The notes: generated by a model from the sequence alone, not told the origin. 64,000 bases of DNA from Alteribacillus sp. YIM 98480 (GCF_009765375.1 NZ_VTOK01000004.1:176833-240832), one strand, 5' to 3'. Positions 8,630-17,882 are shown, counted from the stretch's first letter. Numbers and translations: made by a program.

Positions 8630-9424
8630 ATGACAAACAGACCTTATTTATCGATGATTCAACAATCTGTCGCACATGATGGGATTACGTTTGAGGAAAT
8701 TACGCCGGATTATCTTTATAAAGTGAAAAAGGGAGAAAAGACATTTTTGATGAATGACCTGGAAATGGGGTTAAATACAAGTTCTTCCGCAAAGCTTGCG
8801 GCAAGCAAAAGTGGAACGTATGATGTGCTCGCATTCCGTGACATTAAGGCAATTGAACATGTTTTTTTATTAAACAAACATTCAAGGTTTCAGACGAGCG
8901 ATCCTTTTCAACAGGCGGAGGATCTGTTTTTTAAATTTAATGAAAACGTAGTAATAAAACCTGATAATGGGGCGCAAGGAAATAATGTGTTCAAAATTGA
9001 CAATCTAGAAAAACTGAAAGAAACGCTCGATTACTTGTTTTCACTCCATGTCAGTGTGGCAATCTCTCCGTTTTACGCGTCTACCTTTGAATATAGAGTG
9101 ATTACGTTATACGGAACGCCAAAACTCTTTTTAAAAAAAGAGCGGACAAACTCTTGGAAACATAATCTTATTAATGGGGCTCTTTCTAAGCATATGGAAA
9201 AAGAGAGGATGCCTTTTTTAGGAGAAATAGCCGGCAGAACCTCTCATGCCTTAGAGTTAAACTACTGTTCCGTTGATATATTGGATACGTCTCATGGGCT
9301 GTTCGTGTTAGAAGTAAATGATCAAGTGATGCTTGAAAACTATTTAAGGGACAACCCAGAAGAGAAAGAAAGCATTTCTGGAATATATCGAGAGGCTATC
9401 CACAAACGGTTTGAAACACTTTAA
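8630..9424 (+). CDS. ATP-grasp family ligase-like protein
   Basis: 264 residues from ATG 8630 (AAAGGAAAG site). ATP-grasp features are visible: VIKPDNGAQGNNVFKI (nucleotide-binding lysine and glycine loop, near residue 105), an EYRVITLYGTPKLFLKKE strand pair, and FVLEVNDQVMLENY near residue 228, with the metal-binding E and N. This fits RimK or cyanophycin-synthetase-type ATP-grasp enzymes that form amide bonds through acyl phosphates. The gene ends 3 bp from the convergent Mur-ligase gene; the two enzyme types are fused in cyanophycin synthetase. The substrate is unknown. Confidence 0.75.
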   Translation: MTNRPYLSMIQQSVAHDGITFEEITPDYLYKVKKGEKTFLMNDLEMGLNTSSSAKLAASKSGTYDVLAFRDIKAIEHVFLLNKHSRFQTSDPFQQAEDLFFKFNENVVIKPDNGAQGNNVFKIDNLEKLKETLDYLFSLHVSVAISPFYASTFEYRVITLYGTPKLFLKKERTNSWKHNLINGALSKHMEKERMPFLGEIAGRTSHALELNYCSVDILDTSHGLFVLEVNDQVMLENYLRDNPEEKESISGIYREAIHKRFETL

Positions 9425-9427
9425 CAA

Positions 9428-10780
9428 TCATTTTCCTATATCTAATAAAGAGTGGCCTAAACATCGTTTGGCATTTCCAATGAAAGTTTGTGTCCCAACA
9501 ACTAATATGATATCTGCTTCTGTTGACGTTTGAGCATAGTCGAGGGCTTCATTAAGGTAGGCAAATTCTTTGCTTTCCGGCAAGATGGTTTGAGCATATT
9601 CCAGTGCGTCTTTTGGGAACGTCAAATGAGAGATATCTGGTTTTGTAATGAATAGCTGCTGAGAAACGTCACTTAGTACCCGAATCACACCCTGGTAATC
9701 TTTATCTTTAGGAACACCTACAATCGAAATGATATTTTTTTCCCCGGATTTGTGTATGCCATGTATTACGTCCTTTATATACTTAGCAGAAGATTCATTA
9801 ATGGCCCCGTCTAAGATGATAGTTGGTTCCTTTTTTACTACCTCGCATCTGCCGGGCCATTTTATATCCTCCATGCATTTTGTCAGTATGTCATCATCTA
9901 TTGCCTGGCCAATGACATCCTCACAGACTTTGACTGCAGCCGAAGCATTGATGGCTTGGAATTCTCCTAGTAACGGGACTGTTACATTGTCATAGCTTCC
10001 ATTTGTAGTGTGTACGTCAAAGGACGTTCCCTGTTCCTTTATGAAAACATTCTCAGAACGAAATTGTTGATTATAATAAGATATACCTTCTTTGTTTTTC
10101 AAAAGATTTTCTATGATAGGAAAGACGTCTTTTGTTTGTTTATTGATATACACATAATTAGTGCTGCTTTTTATAATACCTAATTTATGTAAGACAATGT
10201 CGCTCATGTCAGGGCCGAGCTGGTGAATATGTTCCTTCATTATCGGTGTAATGACAGCCCAGTTATTATCTAAAACATTTGTATCGTCATATTTCCCGCC
10301 TCTGCCGCACTCGATTACGTTAATGTCTGTTTTATTTTCTTTAAAATACAGCACAGCCAGGGCCAGGGCAATACCAATCGGGCCCTGGTATTGATCAGGC
10401 GGCAGTTCTTTTTCTATTGCGTCAAATCCATTTTTTATCTTGTTACTCATCCGGATAAAATTATCTTCGGGTATAGCCTTTCCATCTATTCGAATCCGTT
10501 CATTAAATTTTACTAAGTGAGGCGATGTAAATAATCCGACCTTAAACCCAAGATGGCTGAGTAAAGAAGAAATAAACCGCGACGTGGATCCCTTTCCTTT
10601 ACTCCCTGTCACCAAAATATATTTTTCTCCTTTATCAGGAGAACCAGCATAATCAAGCAATTTTCTCGTTAGCTCTGGTTTTTTTGCTTTTTCATCACTA
10701 TTTTCAGTTATGCTATTTATCGCTCGTAAATAAGACGCGTATATTAAATCTTCCGCTTCTTTTTGTGTATGAATTTTCAT
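9428..10780 (-). CDS. FolC-like Mur ligase family protein
   Basis: 450 residues from ATG 10780, preceded by GAAGGAG; a longer reading from 10798 would use that ribosome site as coding sequence. The P-loop VTGSKGKGSTSRFISSLL lies near residue 60, followed by LFTSPHLVKFNERIRIDG and an ECGRGGKYDDTNV motif, which parallels the E-x-G-x-GG-x-x-D-x-TN pattern of folylpolyglutamate synthase. The C-terminal Mur ligase domain carries ILDGAINESS. A FolC-like enzyme would add an amino acid to a carboxylate, but the GRGGKYDD variant suggests a substrate other than folate. It is convergent with the ATP-grasp gene. Confidence 0.75.
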   Translation of the reverse strand: MKIHTQKEAEDLIYASYLRAINSITENSDEKAKKPELTRKLLDYAGSPDKGEKYILVTGSKGKGSTSRFISSLLSHLGFKVGLFTSPHLVKFNERIRIDGKAIPEDNFIRMSNKIKNGFDAIEKELPPDQYQGPIGIALALAVLYFKENKTDINVIECGRGGKYDDTNVLDNNWAVITPIMKEHIHQLGPDMSDIVLHKLGIIKSSTNYVYINKQTKDVFPIIENLLKNKEGISYYNQQFRSENVFIKEQGTSFDVHTTNGSYDNVTVPLLGEFQAINASAAVKVCEDVIGQAIDDDILTKCMEDIKWPGRCEVVKKEPTIILDGAINESSAKYIKDVIHGIHKSGEKNIISIVGVPKDKDYQGVIRVLSDVSQQLFITKPDISHLTFPKDALEYAQTILPESKEFAYLNEALDYAQTSTEADIILVVGTQTFIGNAKRCLGHSLLDIGK

Positions 10781-11101
10781 AAAAACTCCTTCGCTCATTT
10801 TATTGCTACCGAAAATGATATGTCGTTTGTCAGTAATATTGTACTCCTAAAGCAGCTGAGATTAAAATTTTTCTCTTACATCAATCATCTGAAGAAGGAA
10901 GGGCGTTGTTTGTCAAGAAAGTTTAAGCATCCGCAGCTGCTGAACCGAGAAAATGGTCAATAACAGAGGGCTGGGGAAAGGAAAAAAAGGACCTTTTAGC
11001 AGCGAAGGAAACGAAAAGGCCGGTCACCAAGAAGTGGTCTAGGTGACCGGCAAAGCGTGAAAAACAAGAAAATCCGAAGAATAAGTAGACAAAAAACAAA
11101 C
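10781..11101. other. Intergenic region with one terminator
   Basis: About 320 bp between two leftward genes. The right part carries the stem-loop at 11019-11051; the rest is AT-rich near 10800-10900 and purine-rich after 10920. No gene is recognised in it. Confidence 0.5.
11019..11051 (-). terminator. Terminator of the carbamoylase operon
   Basis: Perfect 10-bp stem GCCGGTCACC / GGTGACCGGC with a 13-base loop. On the minus strand it is followed by CTTTTCG. It sits 50 bp beyond the stop of the leftward M20 hydrolase gene. Confidence 0.7.
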
Positions 11102-12343
11102 TCAAGCCTGGTTAAAACATTCTGTTTTCATATAATCTATTAATACCTTTGTCCCTTTTATTAGATGAATAATATCCGTATGTTCACTAGGTGCGTGACT
11201 AATTCCTTTATAACTCGGAACAAATAGGAGATTAGCCCGAACACATGAAGCAAGCACCATAGCATCATGATAAGCACCACTATTCATTACGTAACTTTTA
11301 TAACCCAGTTTCTCACAAAGGTTTTTTAACTTTTCAACCCCTTGTTCATCCATTTTGGATGGGGTATCGTTACTTTGAATCGTGTATGAATACGTTAGGC
11401 CTCTAGCTGAGGTGATATCACGAATCTTTTCTAATAAACATGTTACTATTTTATCTTTTTTAACGGTGGTGGTGTCTCTAATATCCACAGAAAATTCCAC
11501 GTGTGAAGGGATAACATTACTCGTTCCGGGAGTAACAGATATGTTTCCAATGGTCCCTACACTAGAGCTGCTTACTGATTTTGTTAACTCTTCTAACGCT
11601 AAAGCTGCTTCAGCAGCAGCAGGATAAGGATCTTTTCGTTCATCCATAGGAGTACTTCCGGCATGCCGCTGTTCCCCATAAATGATTACATTCATCTCGG
11701 TAGGAGCAGCAATCACATCAACAATTCCTATGTCTATATTCTTTCTTTCCAAAATAGGGCCTTGTTCAATATGCAGTTCTAAAAAAGAATGAATGCGCTC
11801 AGGTTGGAGCTTTTGGTATGGAATCTCGTCTATTTTTTTTCCTGCTTTTTTCAAAATCTCATCTAAAGAATGGCCATTACTATCTCGAAAGTTTTTTAAT
11901 TCCTCTTTTTCGACCTTTCCGGTTAGAACTTTACTGCCCAAACAACCTATACCAAATTTCGTAGGCTCTTCAGCAGCAAATACAACAACGACTATGTCAC
12001 GTTCTGGCTGCATGCCTTCCTGTTTCAAGTGATGAATAGCTTCTAGGGCGCTGATGACGCCAACTACTCCATCGTATTTTCCCCCATGAGTTGGGGCGTC
12101 AATGTGTGATCCGGTCCAAAAGGATTTCAGGGACGGGTTGGTACCTTTCCATATTCCGAATATATTTCCGATTTCATCTTCTGTGATCTCTAGTTGAAGA
12201 TCAAACATTTTTTGTTTTATGTAATGCTTGGCATGCTCATCTTCTTCAGAATAGACGACGCGCGTGACTCCTTCTTCCGTGCTGGTATAGGTGGACAAGG
12301 TTTTTATATAGTCTTTTAAATTGTTTTCTATTTCTGCCGTCAT
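11102..12343 (-). CDS. M20 N-carbamoyl-amino acid hydrolase / allantoate amidohydrolase family
   Basis: 413 residues from ATG 12343 with an AGGAGAG site. The di-metal amidase signatures appear in order: GSHIDAP and GKYDGVVGV (metal ligands), EEPTKFG, ELHIEQGPILE, GAYHDAMVLA, and near the end ISHAPSEHT. These define the hydantoinase/carbamoylase branch of peptidase family M20, whose members hydrolyse N-carbamoyl-L-amino acids, allantoate, ureidoglycine or ureidopropionate. It is the last gene of the leftward sigma-54 operon nitrilase - NCS1 permease - carbamoylase, which suggests that a carbamoylated intermediate arises from an imported ring compound. The exact substrate cannot be read from the sequence. 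Confidence 0.88.
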   Translation of the reverse strand: MTAEIENNLKDYIKTLSTYTSTEEGVTRVVYSEEDEHAKHYIKQKMFDLQLEITEDEIGNIFGIWKGTNPSLKSFWTGSHIDAPTHGGKYDGVVGVISALEAIHHLKQEGMQPERDIVVVVFAAEEPTKFGIGCLGSKVLTGKVEKEELKNFRDSNGHSLDEILKKAGKKIDEIPYQKLQPERIHSFLELHIEQGPILERKNIDIGIVDVIAAPTEMNVIIYGEQRHAGSTPMDERKDPYPAAAEAALALEELTKSVSSSSVGTIGNISVTPGTSNVIPSHVEFSVDIRDTTTVKKDKIVTCLLEKIRDITSARGLTYSYTIQSNDTPSKMDEQGVEKLKNLCEKLGYKSYVMNSGAYHDAMVLASCVRANLLFVPSYKGISHAPSEHTDIIHLIKGTKVLIDYMKTECFNQA

Positions 12344-12364
12344 CAAAATCTCTCCTTCATAAAA

Positions 12365-12401
12365 GAGGGCAGACCTAAAGTGGCTGCTTTAGGCCTGGCT
12401 C
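12365..12401 (-). terminator. Intercistronic stem-loop between permease and carbamoylase
   Basis: CCTAAAG / CTTTAGG core stem (12374-12380 with 12387-12393), extended imperfectly by GAGGGCAGA / CCTGGCTC. On the minus strand it is followed by CTCTTTT. It may partly terminate or stabilise the mRNA within the operon. Confidence 0.4.
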
Positions 12402-12413
12402 TTTCAACGATGT

Positions 12414-13886
12414 TTATGCCTTCTTAGGTTCGGAAGGTTTGACTGCTGGTTTGCTGTCTTCCCCTTCTGAAGCATTATTTAATTCAATAACCCAGTCTCT
12501 TCCTACCGTTGTACCTAGGTAATCATCCGAGTATTCTGACAAGACTTCTTTTTGAGGGTGTTTTTTTAAATACCAGGTTTTCATCAGAATGTAATATAGT
12601 GTAAACCCAAGCGGGAATCCGATGATATACATATAATCAATGAAAAAAACAGCAAGGGAACCTGCTATAATCCAGGAGATCATACCAGCCCAATTAACAC
12701 CGGAATCATATTGAAATTGGCCATTTGGCTCATATAAATCTCTTACATTCAATCTTCGTTTGCGAATCACATAATAGTCACAAATAATAATCCCTGCTAC
12801 TGCAGATAAAATCGCACCGTAATACCCTAAAAATAAGAATAACTGGTCTAAAATCGCCCATGGCTGAAATAAGGTGCCGATAATCCCAGCTAAAACAATA
12901 CCAGTAACATAAGAAAGGTTTATTTTGGCTCCCGCGTTTACAAATGTAAGAGAGGCAGGTATTAAGTTAGAAGCTGTGTTGGTCGACCATTGAGCAAGCA
13001 CAACCATGAGTAAAAGTATTACCATGACAATGCCGGCAGCTGTTTCTTGAATAACCTCAATTGGATTCCATAGCCCCGTAGCTAGAAGGCTGACTGCTCC
13101 AATGACACCCATAAACGTTTGCACTAAAGGAAGGGCAATAATATGGGGTAAATAATTGTTTTTGTTTCGCTTAAACCAGTTTCGTTCATGAGACGGGGCT
13201 TTAACATAACGTGTAATATTTGGAATATCAACGGCTAAGGCTGACCAAAATCCCATATTAGCAATCATGACAAGAAACCAGGTAGTAGATTGTTCGGTAC
13301 CTACATAAGAAAATATGTTTATCCCTTGGTCTGCAGCCAAGTTTTCCATTCGAAAGAAAATCCAAATCGAAATGATGATGATGGAAGGAGCTGCAATGAC
13401 AGCAAATCGGTCAATGGCTTTAATACCTAACGCAGTGTTGATGATTTGAACCGATGCAAATGCAACATACCAAAAAAACCAGGAGTCAAAACCAGTTAAG
13501 CTGTTCACTATGTAGTTAATGGCGGTTGCTCCAAGATACGTTTGGACACCAAACCAAATAGCGGCAACAATACCACGACTAATCGCTGGAAAATGGACCC
13601 CAGTTGAACCAAAAGGTGCTCGCATATAAGCAGCGAAAGATAGGCCATGTTCGATGCCGATATCTCCACTTAAACTGCCTACAACGGCAATAATGAAGTT
13701 AGCTATTAAAATGGCAGTAATTAAACCAAATAAGGACATGGAATCAATACCATTTGCCCCGATTTGAAATGTTGCAATAATAACAGCCATTCCAACCCAA
13801 ATATTAAAAAAACCTAAACCAGAAATAACCCTTTGACGACCAAATGTTGGGACAATATCTTTTGATATCAAAGTATTCTTTTTCAT
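12414..13886 (-). CDS. NCS1-family nucleobase/hydantoin/allantoin permease
   Basis: 490 residues with about 12 membrane helices, ATG 13886 behind AAGGGGG. Family features: N-terminal FGRQRVISGLGFFNIWVGM, GLSFAAYMRAPFGSTG, and SALAVDIPNITRYVKAP, the NCS1 pattern seen in the Mhp1 hydantoin transporter and the PucI allantoin permease. It would bring in a hydantoin, allantoin or pyrimidine-like ring by cation symport. It lies between the nitrilase-like gene and the carbamoylase gene in one leftward transcription unit, so it probably imports the substrate of those hydrolases. Confidence 0.87.
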   Translation of the reverse strand: MKKNTLISKDIVPTFGRQRVISGLGFFNIWVGMAVIIATFQIGANGIDSMSLFGLITAILIANFIIAVVGSLSGDIGIEHGLSFAAYMRAPFGSTGVHFPAISRGIVAAIWFGVQTYLGATAINYIVNSLTGFDSWFFWYVAFASVQIINTALGIKAIDRFAVIAAPSIIIISIWIFFRMENLAADQGINIFSYVGTEQSTTWFLVMIANMGFWSALAVDIPNITRYVKAPSHERNWFKRNKNNYLPHIIALPLVQTFMGVIGAVSLLATGLWNPIEVIQETAAGIVMVILLLMVVLAQWSTNTASNLIPASLTFVNAGAKINLSYVTGIVLAGIIGTLFQPWAILDQLFLFLGYYGAILSAVAGIIICDYYVIRKRRLNVRDLYEPNGQFQYDSGVNWAGMISWIIAGSLAVFFIDYMYIIGFPLGFTLYYILMKTWYLKKHPQKEVLSEYSDDYLGTTVGRDWVIELNNASEGEDSKPAVKPSEPKKA

Positions 13887-13948
13887 TACATTACCCCCTT
13901 AAAAATATAACCAGGCAGCTGCAATAATCAAATAGGTTTCAGTTTCTC

Positions 13949-14734
13949 TTATTTTCTATAAAACAAGTCGTATTTTAAGTCTCGAAGGTAAGGAATATTC
14001 ACGCGTTGTGTGGCGATCGATTTTTTATCTATGGAATTTACGATCACACCTTCTTCGGCGCCTGCTTCATTGAGAACCTCTCCTTGAGGGTTAATAATTT
14101 TACTGTGCCCTCCAAATTCCGTTTCATTTTTTTCTATTCCAATCCGATTGGCGGCAATAACATAACAGCCGTTCTCGAGTGCTCTAGAACGAGAGGCAAT
14201 GTTCCAAGCGTATAATCTTTTCTTCCCAAAAGCGGATGGATATACAATGATATCCGCGCCTTTCGATGCCAAGATTCGTGAGCCTTCTGGGAAGCCGATT
14301 TCATAACAAATTTGCATGCCGATTTTATAACCTTCGACGTCAAAAACGGGAAACTCGTCTCCTGTTGAAAATCTTTTTATTTCCTGGTCCCAAAGGTGAA
14401 CTTTCCTATACTTTCCGATCAAACCATTTGGACTAACAATGAAGGCCGTGTCATATACGTATCCTGTTATATGACTTGTCTCTAAAATACAAGCAATTAA
14501 AGTAACATCATATTGTTTTGAAATATCTTCAAGCCATGACGTAGTAGGTCCAGGAATCGATTCGGAAAGTTCGAAATCATTTTCTTCGACCCGATATCCC
14601 GTAGAAAAAAGTTCTGGAATGACAATAACTTTAGCGTTTTGTTGAACGGCTTCACTAATAAATCGAAGTGTTTTTTCTTTGTTCGCCTCCTTATTATTTA
14701 ATTCTGGGTTCATTTGCACTGCTGCGACTTTCAT
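13949..14734 (-). CDS. Nitrilase-superfamily carbon-nitrogen hydrolase
   Basis: 261 residues starting MKVAAVQMNPELN at ATG 14734, with AGAAAGG 8 bp upstream; a longer reading to 14950 would run through the sigma-54 promoter and a repeat. The catalytic triad of the superfamily is complete: Glu41 in VIPELFSTGY, Lys111 in KYRKVHLW and Cys143 in QICYEIGFPE. Members cleave amides or carbamoyl groups (omega-amidase, beta-ureidopropionase, half-amidase). As first gene of the sigma-54 operon with an NCS1 permease and a carbamoylase, and near an imidase-like NodB gene, it may hydrolyse the linear half-amide left after ring opening. That role is inference. Confidence 0.85.
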   Translation of the reverse strand: MKVAAVQMNPELNNKEANKEKTLRFISEAVQQNAKVIVIPELFSTGYRVEENDFELSESIPGPTTSWLEDISKQYDVTLIACILETSHITGYVYDTAFIVSPNGLIGKYRKVHLWDQEIKRFSTGDEFPVFDVEGYKIGMQICYEIGFPEGSRILASKGADIIVYPSAFGKKRLYAWNIASRSRALENGCYVIAANRIGIEKNETEFGGHSKIINPQGEVLNEAGAEEGVIVNSIDKKSIATQRVNIPYLRDLKYDLFYRK

Positions 14735-14771
14735 AACGATCAACCTTTCTATAACTAATTCGTAGTTATTG

Positions 14772-14791
14772 AATTGCAAAAACCGTGCCAA
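14772..14791 (-). promoter_or_regulatory. Sigma-54 promoter of the nitrilase operon
   Basis: On the minus strand TTGGCACGGTTTTTGCAATT: a consensus -24 (TTGGCAC) and -12 (TTGCAAT) with the GG and GC doublets 12 bp apart. It lies about 40 bp upstream of the nitrilase-like start. Confidence 0.85.
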
Positions 14792-14851
14792 GTTAGAAAA
14801 TGTGCCATTTCCTTTATTTTCATAAGCGATAAAATAGAGGAGTTCGAATTT

Positions 14852-14888
14852 TTTGCATTTCGAAAAGGGAGTTTGCAATATTGCAAAC
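14852..14888 (-). promoter_or_regulatory. Upstream activator sites for the nitrilase operon
   Basis: A perfect 18-bp palindrome GTTTGCAATATTGCAAAC (14871-14888) and, 20 bp nearer the promoter, a degenerate copy reading CGAAATGCAAAA on the minus strand. The same full site plus degenerate GAAATGC copy at 20-bp spacing recurs at 16803-16836 and 24344-24377. These are the expected binding sites of the adjacent sigma-54 activator. Confidence 0.75.
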
Positions 14889-14895
14889 TGAAGTA

Positions 14896-15054
14896 ATAAG
14901 AAAAGCGCAAGCGCCTTGCTCACGAGCGACAAGTCCTGGAGGGGCGGCATATGGAAAGCTGATCTTTGCTTTCCATTGACGAACCGAAGGAATCTCGAGC
15001 AAGTAGGCGCTTGCGCTAGACATGTAAAACGCCAACTATTTATAATTTCTTACC
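14896..15054. repeat. 159-bp intergenic repeat, copy 1
   Basis: This segment recurs as an inverted copy at 41869-42027 with only 4 mismatches. It contains the inner inverted repeat AGCGCAAGCGCC / GGCGCTTGCGCT and short TAAGAAA-type ends, so it can fold on itself and resembles a non-autonomous mobile (MITE-like) element. Similar GCGCAAGCGCC-containing repeats are common in Bacillaceae genomes. Confidence 0.85.
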
Positions 15055-15063
15055 TTTCAAAAA

Positions 15064-15089
15064 AAGAACCGCCTATTCAGACGGTTCTT
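15064..15089 (-). terminator. Terminator overlapping the activator stop codon
   Basis: AAGAACCG / CGGTTCTT stem; on the minus strand it is followed by TTTTTTGA. The TAG stop of the activator gene (15073-15075) lies in the loop, so the last codons are part of the terminator. Confidence 0.8.
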
Positions 15090-16785
15090 TTATATTATAT
15101 TTATTCAGTTTTCTGCTAATGGTGGAGGGGTTGACCTCTAAAGCCTGAGCCATTTTGGTCAACGTCCGGTATTTTTTACGAGTCATAAGGAGCAGCTGCT
15201 TCTCTGCTTCTTCCATACATTGTTTGTGAGGGACGATCCCTTGAACTGTAACCCCTAAATTTGAAGAATGAAGAGAAGTGATTTCTACGGGAAGATCCTG
15301 TGGCTCAATCGTTGTGTTTTCATTCATAACAACAATTCTTTCGATCATGTTTTGCAGTTCTCTTACATTTCCCGGCCAGGAATAATCCAGGAGAGCTTCT
15401 TTAGCGTCCTCTGAGAGTAAAACTCTACGAGCATAGTTGTGATTATAAAAATCAAGAAAAAATTGCAGCAGTGCTTCAACATCTTTTTTTCGCTCTCGCA
15501 GTGGCGGAATGGAAATAGGCACGACATTTAGACGATAATATAAATCCTCTCTAAAGTTCCCGTTGTTTACTTCTTTTAACAGGTCGCGATTTGTCGCTGT
15601 GAGGATTCGTACGTCTATCGGCAGAGGCTTTGCTCCACCGACTCTTATTACTTTGCGCTCCTGCAAAACTCGCAGCAGGCGAACTTGAAGCGAGTGATTC
15701 ATTTCTCCAATTTCATCGAGTAAAATAGTGCCGCCGTTTGCTTGTTCGAAAACGCCCATTTTTCCTTCTTTATTAGCTCCGGTAAAAGCTCCTTTTACAT
15801 AACCGAAAAGTTCTGATTCAAGTAGATTTTCAGGAATAGCGCCGCAATTTATTTTTACAAATGGCTTGTTATGCCGGTGACTGTTTTGGTGAATATAATT
15901 ACAAATAACTTCTTTTCCGACACCCGATTCACCGTGAATAAGTACTGTAGATTCAACATTTGCTATACGATCAGCTAATTTAATCACTTGCTTCATTTTA
16001 GAACTGTTGGCAACTATTTTTGTCTCTTTATGCAGCTCTTTTCTATATTGTTGTAATTCAGAACGATATCCCTCAATTAACTTTCGCATCTCCTGAACTT
16101 CATCTTGCATTTTTGTAATTTCAGTTATATCCCGGGATGCGTTGACAACGCGCTCGATAGCACCAATTTTGTTTCGAATAGGGGTGCCTACTACCATTAG
16201 ACGCCGGCCTGTGTGTGTCGTTTGAATGGAAGAAACTTTGGCATTTCTCTCTAATACTAAGCGCGTAACCGAGGGACTATAAACATTTTCTTTCTCCAGT
16301 TCTCGAACGTTTCTTCCAATCAGCTCTTCCCTTTTTTTTCCCCACAGCCTTTCACAAGATTGACTAACACGTAACGTATTGCCTTCGTTGTCTGATACGT
16401 AAATCACATCATAAGAAGAGTCAAAGATGGCTTTTAAATCTTCACCTAGCTCTTTGAAATATTGAGAATCATGACTTTTAATAGGGTCAATATAACCTAT
16501 TAAAGTGGCAAACAGCTCTTCATCTATCTCAAAATGAAATAACTGGTAATGCTCTTGATTTATAATGACAACATCTGTAAATAGATCAGTCGGTGAGGAA
16601 AGGAGATCACTATCACTAGCGTTTATTGTTAACGTCCCTTTGAACTCCACCTCCTCTTCTATAGGATGTTTGATGTCTTTGTGCAAAATCTTTCCATCGT
16701 AATCACTAATATAAAGAGAAAGGGAACTAGAAGAAAATAAACGTGTCACTTGTTCTATTCGGTTAGAATCTTGCAGGTTATTCAT
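15073..16785 (-). CDS. Sigma-54-dependent activator (PAS, AAA+, Fis HTH)
   Basis: 570 residues, ATG 16785 with AGGAGG. Layout: an unassigned sensory segment (about 1-105), a PAS domain (110-225, with the S-x-S-x-E-R-L-W-G pattern), a coiled coil (225-255), an AAA+ domain (260-480) with Walker A GESGVGKE (285-292), canonical GAFTGA (332-337) and Walker B GGTILLDEIGE, then a Fis-type helix-turn-helix (about 540-563). No receiver domain, so the signal is probably a ligand sensed by the N-terminus. It sits between two operons with -24/-12 promoters and matching upstream palindromes, which it very likely activates. The palindrome at 16803 is 18 bp from its own start, so self-control is possible. 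Confidence 0.93.
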   Translation of the reverse strand: MNNLQDSNRIEQVTRLFSSSSLSLYISDYDGKILHKDIKHPIEEEVEFKGTLTINASDSDLLSSPTDLFTDVVIINQEHYQLFHFEIDEELFATLIGYIDPIKSHDSQYFKELGEDLKAIFDSSYDVIYVSDNEGNTLRVSQSCERLWGKKREELIGRNVRELEKENVYSPSVTRLVLERNAKVSSIQTTHTGRRLMVVGTPIRNKIGAIERVVNASRDITEITKMQDEVQEMRKLIEGYRSELQQYRKELHKETKIVANSSKMKQVIKLADRIANVESTVLIHGESGVGKEVICNYIHQNSHRHNKPFVKINCGAIPENLLESELFGYVKGAFTGANKEGKMGVFEQANGGTILLDEIGEMNHSLQVRLLRVLQERKVIRVGGAKPLPIDVRILTATNRDLLKEVNNGNFREDLYYRLNVVPISIPPLRERKKDVEALLQFFLDFYNHNYARRVLLSEDAKEALLDYSWPGNVRELQNMIERIVVMNENTTIEPQDLPVEITSLHSSNLGVTVQGIVPHKQCMEEAEKQLLLMTRKKYRTLTKMAQALEVNPSTISRKLNKYNIKEPSE

Positions 16786-16802
16786 TTAATCAGCCTCCTT
16801 GC

Positions 16803-16836
16803 TTTGCAAAAATGCAAAATATTTTGCAGAAATGCC
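16803..16836 (+). promoter_or_regulatory. Upstream activator sites between activator and NodB gene
   Basis: Perfect palindrome TTTGCAAAAATGCAAA (16803-16818) followed exactly 20 bp on by the degenerate site TTTGCAGAAATGCC (16823-16836). It lies about 125-140 bp upstream of the sigma-54 promoter at 16943, a usual distance for enhancer-type sites. Confidence 0.8.
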
Positions 16837-16942
16837 ACTTTATTTGTTGAATGATGATGAAATTTGAAAAAAAGTAAAATAATTATGTTTTTAATAGTAA
16901 CATATACCCGCTAATATGTTATTTTTAATAGATAATTAGCAA

Positions 16943-16960
16943 TTGGCACGAGATTTGCAT
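16943..16960 (+). promoter_or_regulatory. Sigma-54 promoter of the NodB-hydrolase operon
   Basis: TTGGCACGAGATTTGCAT: -24 TTGGCACG and -12 TTGCAT with GG and GC 12 bp apart. The coding start follows 37 bp downstream. Confidence 0.88.
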
Positions 16961-16996
16961 TATTATTTTGCGACACTTATTTCAAGGAGGATAAAA

Positions 16997-17872
16997 ATGA
17001 CAAAAGAAATTTTAGTTGCTTATGGAGTAGACGTAGACGCAGTTGCAGGATGGTTAGGATCATATGGCGGGGAAGATTCTCCAGATGATATTTCAAGAGG
17101 TTTGTTTGCCGGAGAAGTTGGCACCCCAAGACTATTAAATTTGTTTGAAAAATATAATTTGAAAACAACATGGTTTGTTCCGGGCCATTCAATTGAAACC
17201 TTTCCTGAACAAACAAAAATGATAGTAGACGCTGGTCATGAAATTGGCGCACACGGTTATTCTCATGAAAACCCAATCGCTATGACCCCCAAGCAAGAAG
17301 AAGAAGTATTACTGAAATCTATTAATCTAATAGAAGAATTTACAGGGAAAAAACCAACTGGGTACGTAGCACCTTGGTGGGAATTTTCTAATGTAACCAA
17401 CGAATTACTGCACAAGCATGGAATTAAATACGATCACAGTTTAATGCACAATGACTTTACACCTTATTACGTTCGAGTAGGAGATGAATGGACAAAGATT
17501 GATTACAGCAAGCCAGCTTCAGAGTGGATGAAGCCATTAGTACGCGGCGAAGAGACAAGCCTTATTGAAATTCCAGCAAACTGGTATTTAGATGACTTGC
17601 CGCCAATGATGTTTATAAAAGGATCTCCAAATAGTCATGGTTTTGTGAATCCGCGCGACATTGAGGATATGTGGGTAGACCAATTTGACTGGGTGTATGA
17701 AAACATGGATTATGCAGCCTTTACTATGACGATTCACCCAGATGTTAGTGGTCGGCCGCAGGTGCTGAAAATGCACGAACGTTTAATAGAACATATAAAT
17801 TCCCATGAAGGGGTAAAGTGGGTAACCTTTGATGAAATTGCTGATGACTTCAAAAAACGTCAGCCTAAATAA
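16997..17872 (+). CDS. NodB-fold hydrolase, HpPgdA / cyclic-imidase-like
   Basis: 291 residues from ATG 16997 (AAGGAGG). It matches the polysaccharide deacetylase subgroup of Helicobacter HP0310: [19 protein letters not shown], then HGYSHENP and a late TMTIHPDV. Metal ligands Asp14, His86 and His90 are all present. No signal peptide is seen, so it is cytosolic, which argues against a peptidoglycan deacetylase. The same fold includes PuuE allantoinase and bacterial cyclic imide hydrolase. With sigma-54 control shared with a hydantoin-type permease, a carbamoylase and a nitrilase-like enzyme, ring opening of a cyclic amide is the preferred role. A decayed copy of the gene start lies at 24527. 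Confidence 0.85.
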   Translation: MTKEILVAYGVDVDAVAGWLGSYGGEDSPDDISRGLFAGEVGTPRLLNLFEKYNLKTTWFVPGHSIETFPEQTKMIVDAGHEIGAHGYSHENPIAMTPKQEEEVLLKSINLIEEFTGKKPTGYVAPWWEFSNVTNELLHKHGIKYDHSLMHNDFTPYYVRVGDEWTKIDYSKPASEWMKPLVRGEETSLIEIPANWYLDDLPPMMFIKGSPNSHGFVNPRDIEDMWVDQFDWVYENMDYAAFTMTIHPDVSGRPQVLKMHERLIEHINSHEGVKWVTFDEIADDFKKRQPK

Positions 17873-17882
17873 TATAACACTG

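Noticed and set aside
16997-17872. Reading the NodB gene simply as a peptidoglycan deacetylase
   Set aside because: There is no signal peptide or membrane anchor, and the gene shares regulation with a ring permease, a carbamoylase and a nitrilase-like enzyme. The name HpPgdA is kept only as a family label.
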